From NCBI RefSeq assembly GCF_021130785.1, contig NW_025776238.1, positions 186,001 through 250,000 of the forward strand: a DNA stretch of 64,000 bases, written 5' to 3'. Under the pieces are notes generated by a model, which ran no database searches, was not told where the DNA came from, and saw only the letters and a program-made list of their open reading frames with translations. Position 1 is the stretch's first letter. Every line of letters starts with the position of its first letter. The position numbers and the translations under genes were made by a program. This DNA comes from Homalodisca vitripennis. Lineage: Eukaryota; Arthropoda; Insecta; Hemiptera; Cicadellidae. Shown piece by piece: positions 1-13,651 of the stretch.

Positions 1-2092
1 TTATGTTGTTAGTTGAATAAATAATATCTAAATTGTTCAAATAGTACTATTATTAGTTTTCATAATACAAATTTCGATAAATACGAGTTTATGTATACAA
101 TATACTGGCCCAATCGATACATTTTAAATTTAAAATCATTCAGCAATTAACACACACACATAGAAATACATAGAAATAAAAAATCATATAGGAATAGTCC
201 CTTTAACTCAATCGAAATATCCCTCCAACTCGGTCAGAATAACTAAGTAGATTTGAGACAACAGAAATATTTATATTGGTTATTTTTAAAATTGATGATT
301 TCAACCTATTTTGTACAAACATAATTTTTCTGTACGCCCCAAATAATGGATTTTGTAAGTAAATAAAAAATTAATGATTGCCATATTGAAAAAAGTCTTT
401 ATATGATCAATATGTTTACCATGTTTGAACTCTCAGCATATTTCAAAATTTATTTTGCCAGTTCCTTATGATTAAAGTATTCTTAAGAAATATTTAGATA
501 TTTTAAAAACTGTTAGACATGCAATCATTATTATGTCTAAATTTGTAGATAATATGAATCATAAAACACCTTTTCTACTGTAATGTATATAAATGGCAGG
601 GCTGTGAAATACTTGAAATTTGTAACTATGGCCATGTTGAAATGAAAATGTATGCCTACTTCCAAATAGCCATTTTAGTAAACTTAATTTAGCATTTCTT
701 TCACTCGTTCTTCGTAATGAAATGGGTTAGGGTTTGCTCTCTGGAAGCTTTATCAAGTTACATAGAAATTATCGACGAGCTACAATGAGGTCAATTGCAG
801 TAGGCTGATTTTATATACTAAAAAACTGCAATACGTGTTACACTGTATTCATAATTTCCGCCATCAAAAAAATAGCTTTTTTATTATTTAAAAGAAACTA
901 ATATCAAAGAACTAAGTTATAAAGAGTTTTCAATTAGATGCTCTAAATATTTCCCCAAAAGAAATGATTTACTTATGTATTTCAGAAACCAAATGACAAA
1001 TTGATTTCCTTTCGTCACAAAAATGTATTTTCTTTTGAAAATTAGTTTAGAAAAATTAAGTAAGTTAATTATAATAATCTTGTATATTGACGTTCAACTC
1101 TAAACGTCATTTAAAAGTGTTCTTAATTTCTATATAATTTTAAAATGTGTCATTTAATGCCTTTATATAACGAACGGATAAGCACACGAACCACAGGTTA
1201 CATCTAGATATTTGGTAGAGTTTTTAGCGTTGATTGACTTTGTAGAATTCTTTTGATCATAAATACTACACAGGAGAGAAAAATTCGGCAATATAAAACT
1301 GTTAATCAAGACGAAAATGTAAGAAAGTAGGGACAGCGAATCCAGAAAAAATTCTCTTCCGGCGGAAATGAGGGAAAGGTAATCGAGGTTCACGTCACGT
1401 GAGGCAGTCACCTCTTAAATTGACAGGGCCTTCTTGATCTCGTGTCGTTAACAGTTAGCAAGTGCCATAACTTTTCGTTACGTCCTTTCGTGTCTTTTGT
1501 CCTTGGGATGTAACGGCTTTTTGGTCATAGTCAAAACTGTGAATTCTAACAACTGTTTTTTTACTTTACATTGTCCAAGAAATTGTTAAGAAGACATAAT
1601 CAAAAAAGGCTCCACCAGTTGTGTGTAATAATGACACGAAGGAGTAACTAGCTTTACTAGTACGGGTTTGACAAGAAAAATGCAACCACATCTATTATTT
1701 TTGCAACAAGAGGTATAAAATATAAGGCAAAGTCTAAAGTTCTGAAAATCCATGTAAACTCACTATTCAAAAAATTAAGGAAATATTTTCTTCGTAGTTC
1801 ATAACAAACTTGATACACTGCAACTCTTCTCTGATTACATCATGATTTGTTTTTCAAAAAAGTACTGCATAAAATTAATTATCTATAAGAAACCAAGTGA
1901 CGCTTTTGTTGTGGCAGCATCAAAAAAATACAGCAATTTATAATGTCGGTAAATTTTGTACAGTCTGTTCAAACAACTTGTTATAGTTATTGTCTTAATT
2001 GTTGAAGTGTTTCTAAGTTTATCTTTTCTCATTTCTTTTGGAAATTTAATTTAGTTATTTTTCTAATTTTTATGACATTGTTATAGTTCAAA
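1..2092. other. AT-rich non-coding stretch, nothing recognised
   Basis: No frame resembles a known protein and stops are dense in all six frames. The longest frame (82 codons, minus strand, 1163-1411) has no recognisable motif and looks accidental. No element ends were seen. Confidence 0.6.
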
Positions 2093-2390
<298 letters not shown>

Positions 2391-5156
2391 GAAAAAATAT
2401 AACATCATTATTATTATGTGGATGATGGTCGGTTTTTAATGAGTAGATCTAAAAATATAGTCTGAGAAAATAACTATTTCATATTTTAAACTCTTTTAAC
2501 ACTCTCCTATTTGGTCTCTACCAATAGTGTAAAGGAAGATAATTATGTATTTCTTTAGAAAATTCCTTTAGTAAGGCTGTGCGCTTAGACAATAGAAATT
2601 CGCTGTCTCTTAGACTACGGAGTTGTAACATCGAACAAAATATAATCTTACATTGTTAAATGGTTATAATCAGATGTTATGTGCAACAAGTTGTAAAAAC
2701 CGTAAAATTTCCAGGGTTAGAATATCAAAATTCTCAAACTTGAATCTAAAACAAATACGGTACATGGTTTTAAAGCTCTACTAAAAGGAATCATTAAGGT
2801 AAAACGTTTTTACTGACACAATATTTTATACATATTTAAATAGTTTTCTTTCAAAGGAAAACTAATATTAACAAATGAGCAAAATGTTTAACACGGCCCA
2901 CATTTTATTCCCATATTTATTTTATTTTATTTTTTCATGTAAATAGCATTAAACACCTTTTAATTTTAGAGTAACTTATTTAAATCATATACCGTACATT
3001 ATAAATTTCTATACAATTTTGTTTATATACCTATTCTAACTTTGTTATTTAATTGAATATATTTAAAGTGCATAAAAAATTCTGTATTTTTATAATTTGA
3101 ACCGAAGTAAGATACATAGTATACATAGTGTAAATTAAGTAATTAGTAAGTTCCTCGCATAAACCAAAGTTTTAAAGAGTTGCAGCACTATGTGTAGGAT
3201 TTGTTTTAATATAGAAAACCAGATAGGGTATATAAATAAGTCCCAGAACAGGTAAAAAACTTTTCAGGATCTGTAGCAATAATGTTTGAAGTACAATCAG
3301 TGGCAAAGTTCAGTCTGTGGCAACTCATCTCATTATAACTTTTATTCATTGCGAATGATATTTTCAATAGAGGTTGTTTTGAACAAACTCTGACTCTGTA
3401 TATAAATATTGATAAGTTTAGCTACTGAAATAAAAGTGTATTTTTATATTTGTCTGATTTTTACGGTTTGGTAGTTCTTAATAGAATAACAACTAACTAT
3501 AATATGTAGCATAATTTTATGACTCAAGGAACAATAGATTTATAAAGACACAATCATTGTATGGACGGGAAAACATTGTATATAGACATATATAATGTAC
3601 TCAACAAATGGTCTATTATTTAAACGAACGGATCAATGAATGAAACTAGTAATGATTATAAATGATAACCGGGAGATTCGTATTGCTAGGTCCTTAGACT
3701 TCCTCTAAAAATAGATGGTTGGCCTGATTTCCTACAGCTTAGTCTATTTATGAGCATTCCAACTTTCGATAACACATTCAAAAAAATAACAATTATATTG
3801 AATTTAATAACTTTCTAAAATAATAGCCTTGGAGCCAAGAGAAAATTTGCAATGTATAAACAAAAAAGCTCGGGTTTTTGCTAATCGACAGAGGAATATT
3901 TATCCTTCGAAAGATATCTCATTCGTCAGCAATGCAATGCAAAACTCCACGAATACGGTGATCAAAATGGCAGGTAACGAAAGGATTAAAATACGACACT
4001 AATATGTTATATGATTATGATTACATGAACTTAAGACAGACCGGCATATACATAAAAGATATTTACATGATTTTCAGGTAATATGTAATATTTATATACG
4101 CATTTTTTGGTTGATGGAATTTCTTTTAATTTTTTAATAATCGTTCGTGTATATCGTAATGTTTGAGTAGAACTGCTGAAGCAGATAATTACCGCCCTTT
4201 CCAGCTTTATACAAATAAGGCTTTCTCTTATCCATTAGCACCGTTGTTTGTTACCATGATACAACGAATATGTGTCAAAAATAATGTCAAATTAGACCTC
4301 ATTAGACGAAATCACCTGAAATAAAAGGTAAAGAGGAAAATAATGTGTTTGTCAGACTTCGTGTTACTGCTTCAATGCTATGCCTTATCTATCAATATCG
4401 TGTAACTTACGGCCATTTTTCACTTCATAAACGAATCATGAATACATAGTAAACCTATTATTCATATATAGATGGATCTCACGGAATAGTTTAAGATTGT
4501 AATATGTATAATGGATACAATGAGGCGTTCATCTGCTTCAACCATTATATATAAACATATAATATACTATATTCAGTAAAATTACATTGATAATTATATA
4601 AGTTTCCACTTAATTATTATTCTTAAATATAATATATTGCTATAGTCTAATAGGTGTGCAACTTCATAGTTAACACAGTTAAAAAATCTCCAATTAAAAT
4701 GTTATAAATATGCCAAATTTATTTGGGTTATCTAATCTGCTATTTTTTAAAGTTGAGAAATATTAATATAAAATTATATTAGCTATTTATTTTTATATTA
4801 ATTAAAGAAAATCTACCAAATCTACCTTGTTTACGAAAACATTTTATTTATATCGTATTTGATGTAGTCCTTTCCAGACTGTGGTAGAAACAGGTCGATT
4901 GCAACAGCAAATTTAGAAATTTTTCAGGTATAATTTGAAACCCACTGTGAACCAGGAATAGATTTAAAAACATTTATGTCATATAAAATGTTTCAAATTT
5001 AACTGAGAACAATAGTTTGTAAAAAAATTTATATTTATAACTAAACTAACATATGATAGGAAAACCAAATACCTGTAAAATGACTTTTTATTTATATTCA
5101 TTAAATTTGCATAAGTGGCAATAGCATAATTCAATTTATTTTCAATACACATTGAA
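2391..5156. other. AT-rich non-coding stretch
   Basis: No open frame worth reporting. The only points noted are TTTTCAG|GTAAT at 4073-4084 and TTTTTCAG|GTATAA near 4921-4934. These juxtapose splice acceptor and donor sequences on the plus strand and are discussed in the findings. Confidence 0.5.
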
Positions 5157-5252
5157 TTACAAAAAGTACTTACTCAAAAGTAACATGTAAAGTGTATTAC
5201 ATATATCACTTTACATGTTACATTTCTTTGTAATATAACACTTTTTGTATCC
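5157..5252. repeat. Foldback hairpin, 15-bp perfect stem
   Basis: GTAACATGTAAAGTG (5180-5194) is the exact reverse complement of CACTTTACATGTTAC (5207-5221), with a 12-base AT-rich loop. The pairing continues imperfectly outward: ACAAAAAGT on the left faces ACTTTTTGT on the right, giving about 96 bases in all. It could be a tiny foldback element or a transcribed hairpin. No target-site duplication was recognised. Confidence 0.75.
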
Positions 5253-8200
5253 AATATTATTTATCATCGTTTCTAAACACTATTCTAGTTTACGGCAATG
5301 TTGTGTATTCATCGCATAGTTAAATGAAATAGTTAATCACGTTTTAGAGAATAGAACTGAAATAGTACATGTGCAAATCGTTCCTGGTTATTTAAATTGA
5401 TTATTCTAAACAAAATAAATTAAGGTTAAATCATTTCGAAAAAAGGAAAGGTTAGTATTAAAACGGGTACAAAATTCTATATAAAATACATAAGTATTAT
5501 AAAAAACACAATGAGTCAATTCCATTAGTTGCTGTTATTGTCAAGTTCTCAAAGTGATTATCTTGAGAGCGCCACTTGGTGATTTCGAAGATAGCTTCTT
5601 GTGTGGATGTTTCAGTTTTAGTTGCAATGCATGATTTTTGAGCTTGTTAAAAAATTAGTTTTACTTAATTATAATCATTTATTAGAATAAACTGTGTACG
5701 TGTAAAATGAGATGCAATGTATTTTTTTGACTCTTTCATTACTATGAAGACTAAAGTTTTAGTACAATTTACCGAGACCTGGGGGATAGACTTCTATTAT
5801 CATTAAAATAATATAATTTTGTGTTATTTTCATACTATGTACTGAGTAAGTTAGTAGTACATTTATTTATATGGTTATTATATACATTTTATTTCCTTGA
5901 AACCTGTTTATCTTTTTTTGTTTGGGTTTATATTTTAATACCGTAAGTGACCTTTAATCCGGTTGTACCGCTGAGGCTTTAAATTAGTGTTTGTTATTTA
6001 GTTTTGTATTATACTTCTGTGGTCTCTGTTTAATGTTTTTCTCATCGATGGAAAGTTACAACACATCTTGTGTAGAGTAAATATCTGTTGTATAATTTTT
6101 ATAAACATTCTAGAACATCATATTATCAAACTTTCAATCTTTTTAAAATAAATTAATTAGAAATTGAAATTAAGGCATTTTCTTTAAAATATATAAATAT
6201 CCTAAGGTTAAAAAAATTAAGTTATGAGATATAATTATTTCCTAGTACCATTATTATTGTTCGTATTGTATTTTACAGAATGTCTTCTTCAGAAGAGGAT
6301 GTTTTTAAAATATAATTCAAAATTGTATATCTTACAAAATCCAAGTGCACATGTAAACGGGTAGGAACCATGGCACATCAGAATGCTATAAAACTATCCA
6401 AATTATTGTTGCGTAATCCCGTTTGCATAAAAGCTACTTATTACCGGCTTAATAGAAATTAGACTAATTTAATGAGGAGATATAAACGTCAGAATTTGGC
6501 ACCCTGTCTTGTTATAGTAGCTGAATTTTCAGTATGCTAATCTTATAGTTTATTATCATTACCACAGTATAATAAATAATAACTAGCTATTATGATTAAT
6601 CAATTTTAAATATTACCATTACATTAAAATAAAAGAAATCGATTGCCTATGAGGAGAAAACCAAACTGGACAGTATAAAAACAATACGTGACGTTTCTTG
6701 AAGTCGACACAGGAATTTTTCCAAGAAAGAAATGGAACTTCAGCCACTCCAGTTATAATTAAAAAAGATTAACTGTTATTATATTATATTTATCAAGCTA
6801 CCGGATATATCAGAACCGTCGGATAGCTATATGAAGAGAATCAAACCCAGTTAGTATAAAACTCAATATTAAAACATAACTATACATAACTATCCCTACT
6901 CATACAACTTGATTTCATGGCTACTGGGTGTGAAGACGTATATTATTTAAACACTGATATGAAACCTAATGTAATGAACATGAATCTGACGTATCATGTA
7001 GTAAGATAATCGGTAAACATTTCATATGTTGAAATATTGCATGAAAATACATTTCTAAATATATATGAATGAGTTCTATGATAGTGCATTTCGAATTATG
7101 GAATTTGCCTGGCGTAATAAAGTATTCTGATAATTATAATGAATTCAGTAGTAAATGAATGTTTAAAACGTTGGCACTTATCAAATTTACAAACTTAAAC
7201 CGCTTTCAAGTAGGAGAAAGGCTAATTTAAATCTTATTATCTTGGATTGTAACTACACAGTAGATAACTGAACTTGAAAGCTATCTGCGTTCCTCTCCAA
7301 CAATTACGTAATTTAACTATAGTATATAAACTAAGTTCTGCGTTAGGAACCGTATTGCTTTTACAATTACAACACAGGCAAACCTGTTACAAACTACCCA
7401 TTAATTCAATTAACAGGTATCTATTATTTATGTACTTTTTGGTACTCACTATGCAATATATTGCTTGTAGAATTAATTTGGAAGCGCGTTTTGTTATAAA
7501 AGTGTTATTAGTTAAGTAGGAATATTATATTTCAAGTAATTCGATCTTACACCACTTAATAGTAAAATAATCTAATAATATTAGCTATTAGGTAATATGC
7601 AAGTAATTTAATCTATAATAAGCTTTTCACGTAGTTACTTGCTTTATTTTGTAAAAAGCAATCATATAATATTTTAATATTTCATTGCAACTTATTTATG
7701 CACATTTATTTTAAATAGTATTATTGTATATAATAATATCATATATGGAGTTTTCTTAAATCGGGTTACGAAAGTTCTAAGGTGTTGTAATTATTGTTAG
7801 TTGAGTAAATATATTTTTAATTTATAATTGTTTAAAAATACTTCCCTCAAGTCACGACCGCCTGAGTTATAGTCACTTGTAAATTTGGAATTTTGGATTT
7901 TGTAAGTAGATTGAATTGTTATAAAAAAGATATTTCAAATTTTAATAAAGTTTGCATTTATTTATATTTTTTAATGGTTAGGGAATATATTACATACCCC
8001 AATCTCTCATTTCAACTAATGATTCTAAATAACAAAATCTCGTTGAGATTTTACATATGCATTATGTAGCGTGTTCCTTGCTGCCAATGTGATTAAATTT
8101 ATTATTGCTGTACAAGAAATTTTATAACAAAAGCAAGTACTATGTATAAAACCATAGATAATGGAACTTTGAAATATAGCGAAGTTATGGTCTACCTAAT

Positions 8201-11200
8201 CGAGATTACCTAAGTATCTGGTAGTCTTGTGATATATTTTCTTGTCTTCGCGTTTTTTTAGTAAACCATGGGTAATAACTGGTACTAGTATGATGGTTCG
8301 TAGCTCATTCTTAAACTGCTGCATCATTTTACACAATTTTAATGTCCTGCAGTGGATCGTATATATACCTGCTCGCTCTCCTGATCTCATTTCGAAGGTT
8401 TTTCTTTTCTTTTTTGTTTCTTTTTTTGGAATCGGATTACAGTTAGTCTTCAATACATCTGCGTAGGACGAGGAATTTCTTGTCGATAGGATTGATCACA
8501 TACCTTCTGAAAGGCTTTGACTTTTAACTTAATGCTGTGGTTCTCTAGTTCCAGAGGTTGTCATAAACACTGAGTTTGTCTCTTAAAAACCTTTAGTATA
8601 ATACACTAAAATGCTACTGGCATAAATAAAGATCCTCTTGGAAGGGCTAGTCCGATGTTGTTACATATGTGAGAAAATGAAATAATAAATATGGAGGCAA
8701 TGTAACATTAACAATTTTAGTTGAATTATTTAAAAGGTTATTTAATCATAATAATTACAAAAAGATAGAAAAAAAGTTTTGCACAGAATATACGACATTG
8801 TTAGTTTTATAACAAAAACAGTTACTGAGAACATTGGACAACAGATCAATATTATACAACATAGGTATAAATCTCTTAATAAAAACTTGTAAAATAAAAC
8901 AGTTTGTATTCAAACTGTAAAACCTCCTAGGATATGAGGTGTTGTGGTTTGTGTAATGGATACCAGACCATGGTTTATCTCTTAAGTACAGAGCGGTTAT
9001 AAATTTGTCCACAGCTGGTTTGCCTCCATCTTTTTCAATTTTATGTTTGCCTGAAAACGACATTTACAGCGGCAGTAACAATGGCGTGTTACTAAATGAT
9101 AGTATAAAACTGTAATCATGCTATGTTACGAATTCCAACACTGCAATCTCACATATAATATTGAGTATAGAAAGAAAAATTATTTGAACATTACATATCT
9201 ATTTAAAACTTGGTATTAGTTTGAACAGATTTCTTCTAGAAAAACCTTAGTAACGTTGAGTAAGTTAGGCTAATTGATACGTCATCTTTTCTCTATCGTG
9301 AGTGTAAATCTTTAATAGAAACTAGATTAAAGTCTGAGAAACTTAAACTATTTAACTTGACATGTTATTATAGTTTATATTACATGAGACTGCTTACTTA
9401 TACATATTTGTGATTTCAAGATTTTACTTATCATTAGTTGAAAGTTATTCAAACCTCTTAACGCAGTGTTACACATTTTGTAACATCAGGTGTCCGAAAT
9501 GAAATTAATATTCCAAACCCTCCACCATCAACTACACATTTTAAACAAAGCATAAAGTATTGTTCTATCTTCTACGTACTTAAGGGGATTTGGATGCCCC
9601 CTTAAGTAATTAATTTTACAGCGCGTGTAAAATTCGCCAAATTCGGAACTATTTTGCTCAAAAACTATGGAAGATACCATAATAACATTTACACCTTTCA
9701 CCTTTATTTTGTACACCTAAACGAAATAATTTAATTGTAACTTTTTTATGTAATAAAATATGATTTTTTAAGTTCTATTTCCTTCAAAAACATGTTCACA
9801 TATAACATAATGTTATTTTCTTCATAAATAAAACTTCCAATTTTTACAAAGGATTATACATTTTCAGGTAATGTGTGGTAAAAGTATGGATTTGATATCT
9901 GTTATGGTGTTTGAGAAAAGTGGTCCCAATAGTTAGAAAACTTTAACTCTTAGCAAATCGCTAAAAAGGAAAGCAATGTAAATGCTGAGGTAAATTGTAA
10001 TGTATGATCACACCTCAAAACATTCCAATACCATAGCTTAGTCAACTTAGTCTCTTTATAGTCCTCTAGAATTCTTTCGGTCTTCCTCTTCTTCTTGCTG
10101 TCTTTTTCTTTTCTCAATTGTTCGTATAGAATAAAAAAATCACATTTTGTCTAACTCATGCATTGGTGTTACTGAGTTTTTTCCCAACAGGTAACCCATG
10201 TATTTTAACACTTTGCACTTAAACATTTTACCACTATTAAATGCTGCAGGACTAATAGTGTTTTGAGATAACATTTAGTTTTATTTTTATTAAGTATAAA
10301 ATTTAAAGTTATTAAATCATCAATGCATTAAATTAATGCATGGATTGAGGTAAGGAATTAATGAAGAGGCTATTTCAATCAGAATTTGAGCACGAATTTC
10401 TCCACCACTAGCATACAAAGTAATTTTTAACTAATGCTAAGGAAGAAGTAATGTAGTACCAATATTTGGACTAAGGGAAAAAGTTACTTTGTCTATTAGT
10501 TTTCATTTTAAAATTATTAGAACATTAGTAACGGACTAATTAATCTTGAAGAGTAAGAAGATACTCTGATGGAAAACAATCAGAATAAAAGCCTAAATTT
10601 GAAGATATTACTACACTATTATTACCACAAGTTTTAGGTGAATAATGCTAACATTGATTATGAATTCAGCCTTTTAATCTGTTTTGTAATAAATTATGCA
10701 ACTTTATTGATAGTTAACGTTTCAAGCCAAATTTGGTATTTACATTCATTCCTTAAATATTGATAGGAAATGTACTATTATGACTAACGCACGTACTTAG
10801 CTCCAACCCTGTAGAGGGGAAGGGGGAAAAGGTAACAAAATTAAATAGATATATAACGAAAAATAAATAAAAATTATCTTTCCACATGTCAAGTTGCCGA
10901 ATTTAGTTGATATTGTTGGTTGCCTAGCAATATTGCTTTATTAAATATTAAAAAAATAATTGTCACTGCAGAGTACTGTAAATATTATGCTTTGTGAATT
11001 TATAATTGAATTTGAATATTTAAAAAAATAATAATTCATAATATTCTAAACCTCAGACTGCGTTAGAATATGCATGTTGCATTCCCGGTATCTTCCCGTC
11101 AAAACGGTTAGGAGCTCACAAGTCAATATTTATCTTTGCTATAAGTGCTCTGAAGATGTTTTGCTTAATTTTCAACAAACTGAAATTATTAAGGGAGTAA

Positions 11201-11640
11201 TCTATCAACGTTGTTTTCCACCATCTTCAGTTATATTTTGAAAGATACTAAACCTCACTAAATAAATTCAGTGCTCGCAATAGCTTTCGTAAATTTTTGG
11301 CAGAAGCTTTGAATTTTCAAGCAGTATTTGTAATATTATAATAAACAATCAATTTACCGGCGGATTCGCAAATAATCACTTTTTTTTAAACTTATGAATG
11401 AAAACAAACATGTTTTTGAATGTATACCAAACACTGATTTACCAATACAGATACACTGTGGCCGCAATGACGGGTAAGTGCTAGTTAATTAATTATTTCC
11501 AACAGCTTTTCTTTTCCTAAATGTAAAAAGAGAATATAAGCTCATAGAAGAAATTAACAATTGTAGCTAATTAAACGGTAGTAGTTAATTAATTATGTAT
11601 GGTTAAGTAAACTATATTTGTTATTCTAAGTATTAAGCAA
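5253..11640. other. AT-rich non-coding stretch with isolated short signals
   Basis: No supported gene. The frames at 7274-7519, 8196-8466 and 8755-9063 have no domain resemblance. A good acceptor (TATTTTACAG ending at 6279) is followed by a very short frame (MSSSEEDVFKI, stop) but has no other support. At 9462-9505 there is a short motif (GTTACACATTTTGTAACAT ... TGTCCGAAAT) that recurs in diverged form at 31172-31215, so it is probably a dispersed repeat fragment. A TTTTCAG|GTAATG site lies at 9862-9874. Confidence 0.5.
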
Positions 11641-11689
11641 GAAATGAATTTGAAAAGTTTTATTAAGTTACGATGTTATTAGGGCGCAC

Positions 11690-11768
11690 TCTTGCGTTAG
11701 TACACTTCCTACCTCACCGAAACTGTTCGAACATTACTATGAAATATAAATAAATAAATAAAATCCAA
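11690..11768 (+). repeat. Possible LINE-type 3' tail ending in (AAAT)n
   Basis: A less AT-rich segment (GGGCGCACTCTTGCG...) ends in ATAAATAAATAAATAAAA. Short tetranucleotide tails of this sort are typical of non-LTR retrotransposon 3' ends in insects. No reverse-transcriptase frame lies upstream, so this would be at most a heavily 5'-truncated copy. Confidence 0.3.
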
Positions 11769-12020
11769 ATTATTATATCGTAATATATATCGGGAAAGAT
11801 GTCATCCGTATACTTTAAACTTTGCAAGACTGCATTTCTATTGTCAAGAATATGTTATATAGTGGCGGATGCCTAACCATAAAATATTGCTCTATGAAAT
11901 TTTATTGTTGTATGCAGTTGTTGCATGGCTATTTGTTGCTTTCCTGTCTATTTGCCCTCAGAGAACTAAATATGTTAAAAAAAATTATGGTTGCCTGTAA
12001 AGTCGGTTTTACGGGCGAAG

Positions 12021-12811
12021 ATTTTACGTGACAACGTCTTTTTCTCGGTAGAATATTTATTGATATGAATATTATTAAATTGCACAATAGGAAAAAGGAA
12101 TTGAATGAAAATAAGAATTGCACAAATTTTAACTATAGAAATATATTTTGTTTACTAAAACATTGTACATAATTTGAAATTAATTAAAATTTGTTATTGT
12201 AAATGGTAAAGTTGAATAAAACATTTACTAAAATTGGAATTTGAAATTCTTGCTAAACACAGTTAAATTCTAACTCCGCGCGTGGTGATTGGTCGGTTTA
12301 GTTCGTTTGTTTGGTCGCACTGTTATGACAGGTTAGAGGTTATAATTTGTTATTTTAAATGTTTGACTAGCAATACGCGCTGTTTCTTCTCAATCGACTG
12401 AATTACGATTGATTGCAGAGTGATTTAAACTAATAATTTATAATAATAACTTAACACTATCAACATTTGTCAATAGTATGACATAACCTATAAACTCAGT
12501 TTCTCAACTTTTGTGTCAATCTAACAATTAATCAATCAATCATAGTTTACGATAATGAAATATCAGTGTACAATTATTTACCTTTATTGTTGTAGTTGTT
12601 GTAAATGACGAATCTAAGCACTCCACATTTTCACGAATAAACATAGTTATCTGCTTTATCCCGTGCGGCGGACCCACAGTTATCTGCTTTATCCCGTGCG
12701 GATCCCGTGCGGCGGACCCACTGGACGGGCATCGTAACGTTATCGGGCGTTACACTTTTTCATGAGTGACTCCGAGCCGCAACCTAATTTAAGACGTTGT
12801 CACGTCAAAAT
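12021..12811. mobile_element. Putative non-autonomous element bounded by inverted ACGTGACAACGTCTT
   Basis: ATTTTACGTGACAACGTCTT (12021-12040) has a near reverse complement at 12791-12811 (AAGACGTTGTCACGTCAAAAT); the common core is ACGTGACAACGTCTT with one indel outside it. The roughly 0.79 kb between them holds no coding frame. It does hold a GC-richer patch, including a tandemly duplicated block at 12645-12720 and GCATCGTAACGTTATCGGGC. The outer boundaries and a target-site duplication were not found, so the true ends may lie further out. The class is unknown. Confidence 0.45.
12645..12720. repeat. 33-bp tandem duplication with nested 11-bp duplication
   Basis: A unit beginning AGTTATCTGCTTTATCCCGT occurs at 12645 and again at 12678. 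The second copy also contains an internal repetition of ATCCCGTGCGG before both copies end in CGGACCCA. It is one of the most GC-rich spots in the first 20 kb. Confidence 0.9.
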
Positions 12812-12962
12812 TACAAATTTGGCATGCAAACTCAGCGAAGCCTGTTACGCAACATGTCGTGATTGATTATATTTATTGTGGGAAGAGTTGATTCAGTGCA
12901 AATAAATCCTTTTACTTCATAGGATTTGACTAAAGTTTACTAACTGGTCTTAAGGATAGAAC

Positions 12963-12998
12963 CGATGATAATGAAAAATCCGATGATAATGAAAAATC
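12963..12998. repeat. Perfect 18-bp tandem duplication
   Basis: CGATGATAATGAAAAATC is present twice, head to tail, at 12963-12980 and 12981-12998. This is a recent slippage-type duplication next to other short duplications. Confidence 0.95.
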
Positions 12999-13128
12999 CA
13001 CAGAGTAAATTCATTTTAAAACAAACTTGAGTACAAGCGAATTGCACTTGAACATGTGGCATGAGTAACACATGTAGCTATTGATTTAAAATTTTGCGAA
13101 GCCAGATTTGCGAGACACTTGGAGTGCG

Positions 13129-13137
13129 GCACACACA

Positions 13138-13222
<85 letters not shown>
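13129..13222. repeat. (AC)n microsatellite
   Basis: About 90 bases of AC repeats with one CTC interruption at the left edge. The Thr-His frame across it (13119-13328) is a translation of the repeat and is not a gene. Confidence 0.97.
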
Positions 13223-13225
<3 letters not shown>

Positions 13226-13554
13226 CGCACGTCACTGGTATGCATTAGTGGATTTAGTTTATATTTGTTTTAATGTTAAATTATTTAAGATGTTGTTGAT
13301 TATTTTTTATGTTTACGCATGTTCCTGATTATTTATCTTTTCTTGCATGTTGCTAATTATTTATTGTTACTTTTGCATGAGTCAAATTTTGTTATCACTT
13401 AGTTGTTACTTAGTTCTTATCATACACCCCACATTTATTACTGTTGCTTCGTTTTTATATTTAACTATTTATTGAAGTGAAAACTTCTTTAGGCGCGTTG
13501 AGCGTTTTGGTAGAGGGTAAAATCCTCGGTTCGCGTCACCGACATGCTAATGAT

Positions 13555-13651
13555 ACTAACCTGCATGAAAAGGTCAGTCTCGCTGTGTTTTTTAACCGTA
13601 GACTTGGCCGCGGACTACTAACCTGCATGAAAAAGTCAGTCTCGCTGTGTT
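13555..13651. repeat. Pair of 35-bp direct repeats, 62 bp apart
   Basis: ACTAACCTGCATGAAAAGGT followed by CAGTCTCGCTGTGTT occurs at 13555-13589 and at 13617-13651 with a single base difference. It sits in a GC-richer segment (13490-13740) that differs in composition from its surroundings and is probably a transposon remnant. No protein frame was recognised in it. Confidence 0.85.

Noticed and set aside
6280..6314. Short terminal-exon-like frame MSSSEEDVFKI after TATTTTACAG
   Set aside because: Eleven codons only, and no second signal supports it.
13499..13545. tRNA-derived SINE head (TGGTAGAGGG and GGTTCGCGTCACC as A and B boxes)
   Set aside because: The two words are only about 20 bases apart, shorter than in tRNA promoters, and no cloverleaf can be drawn.
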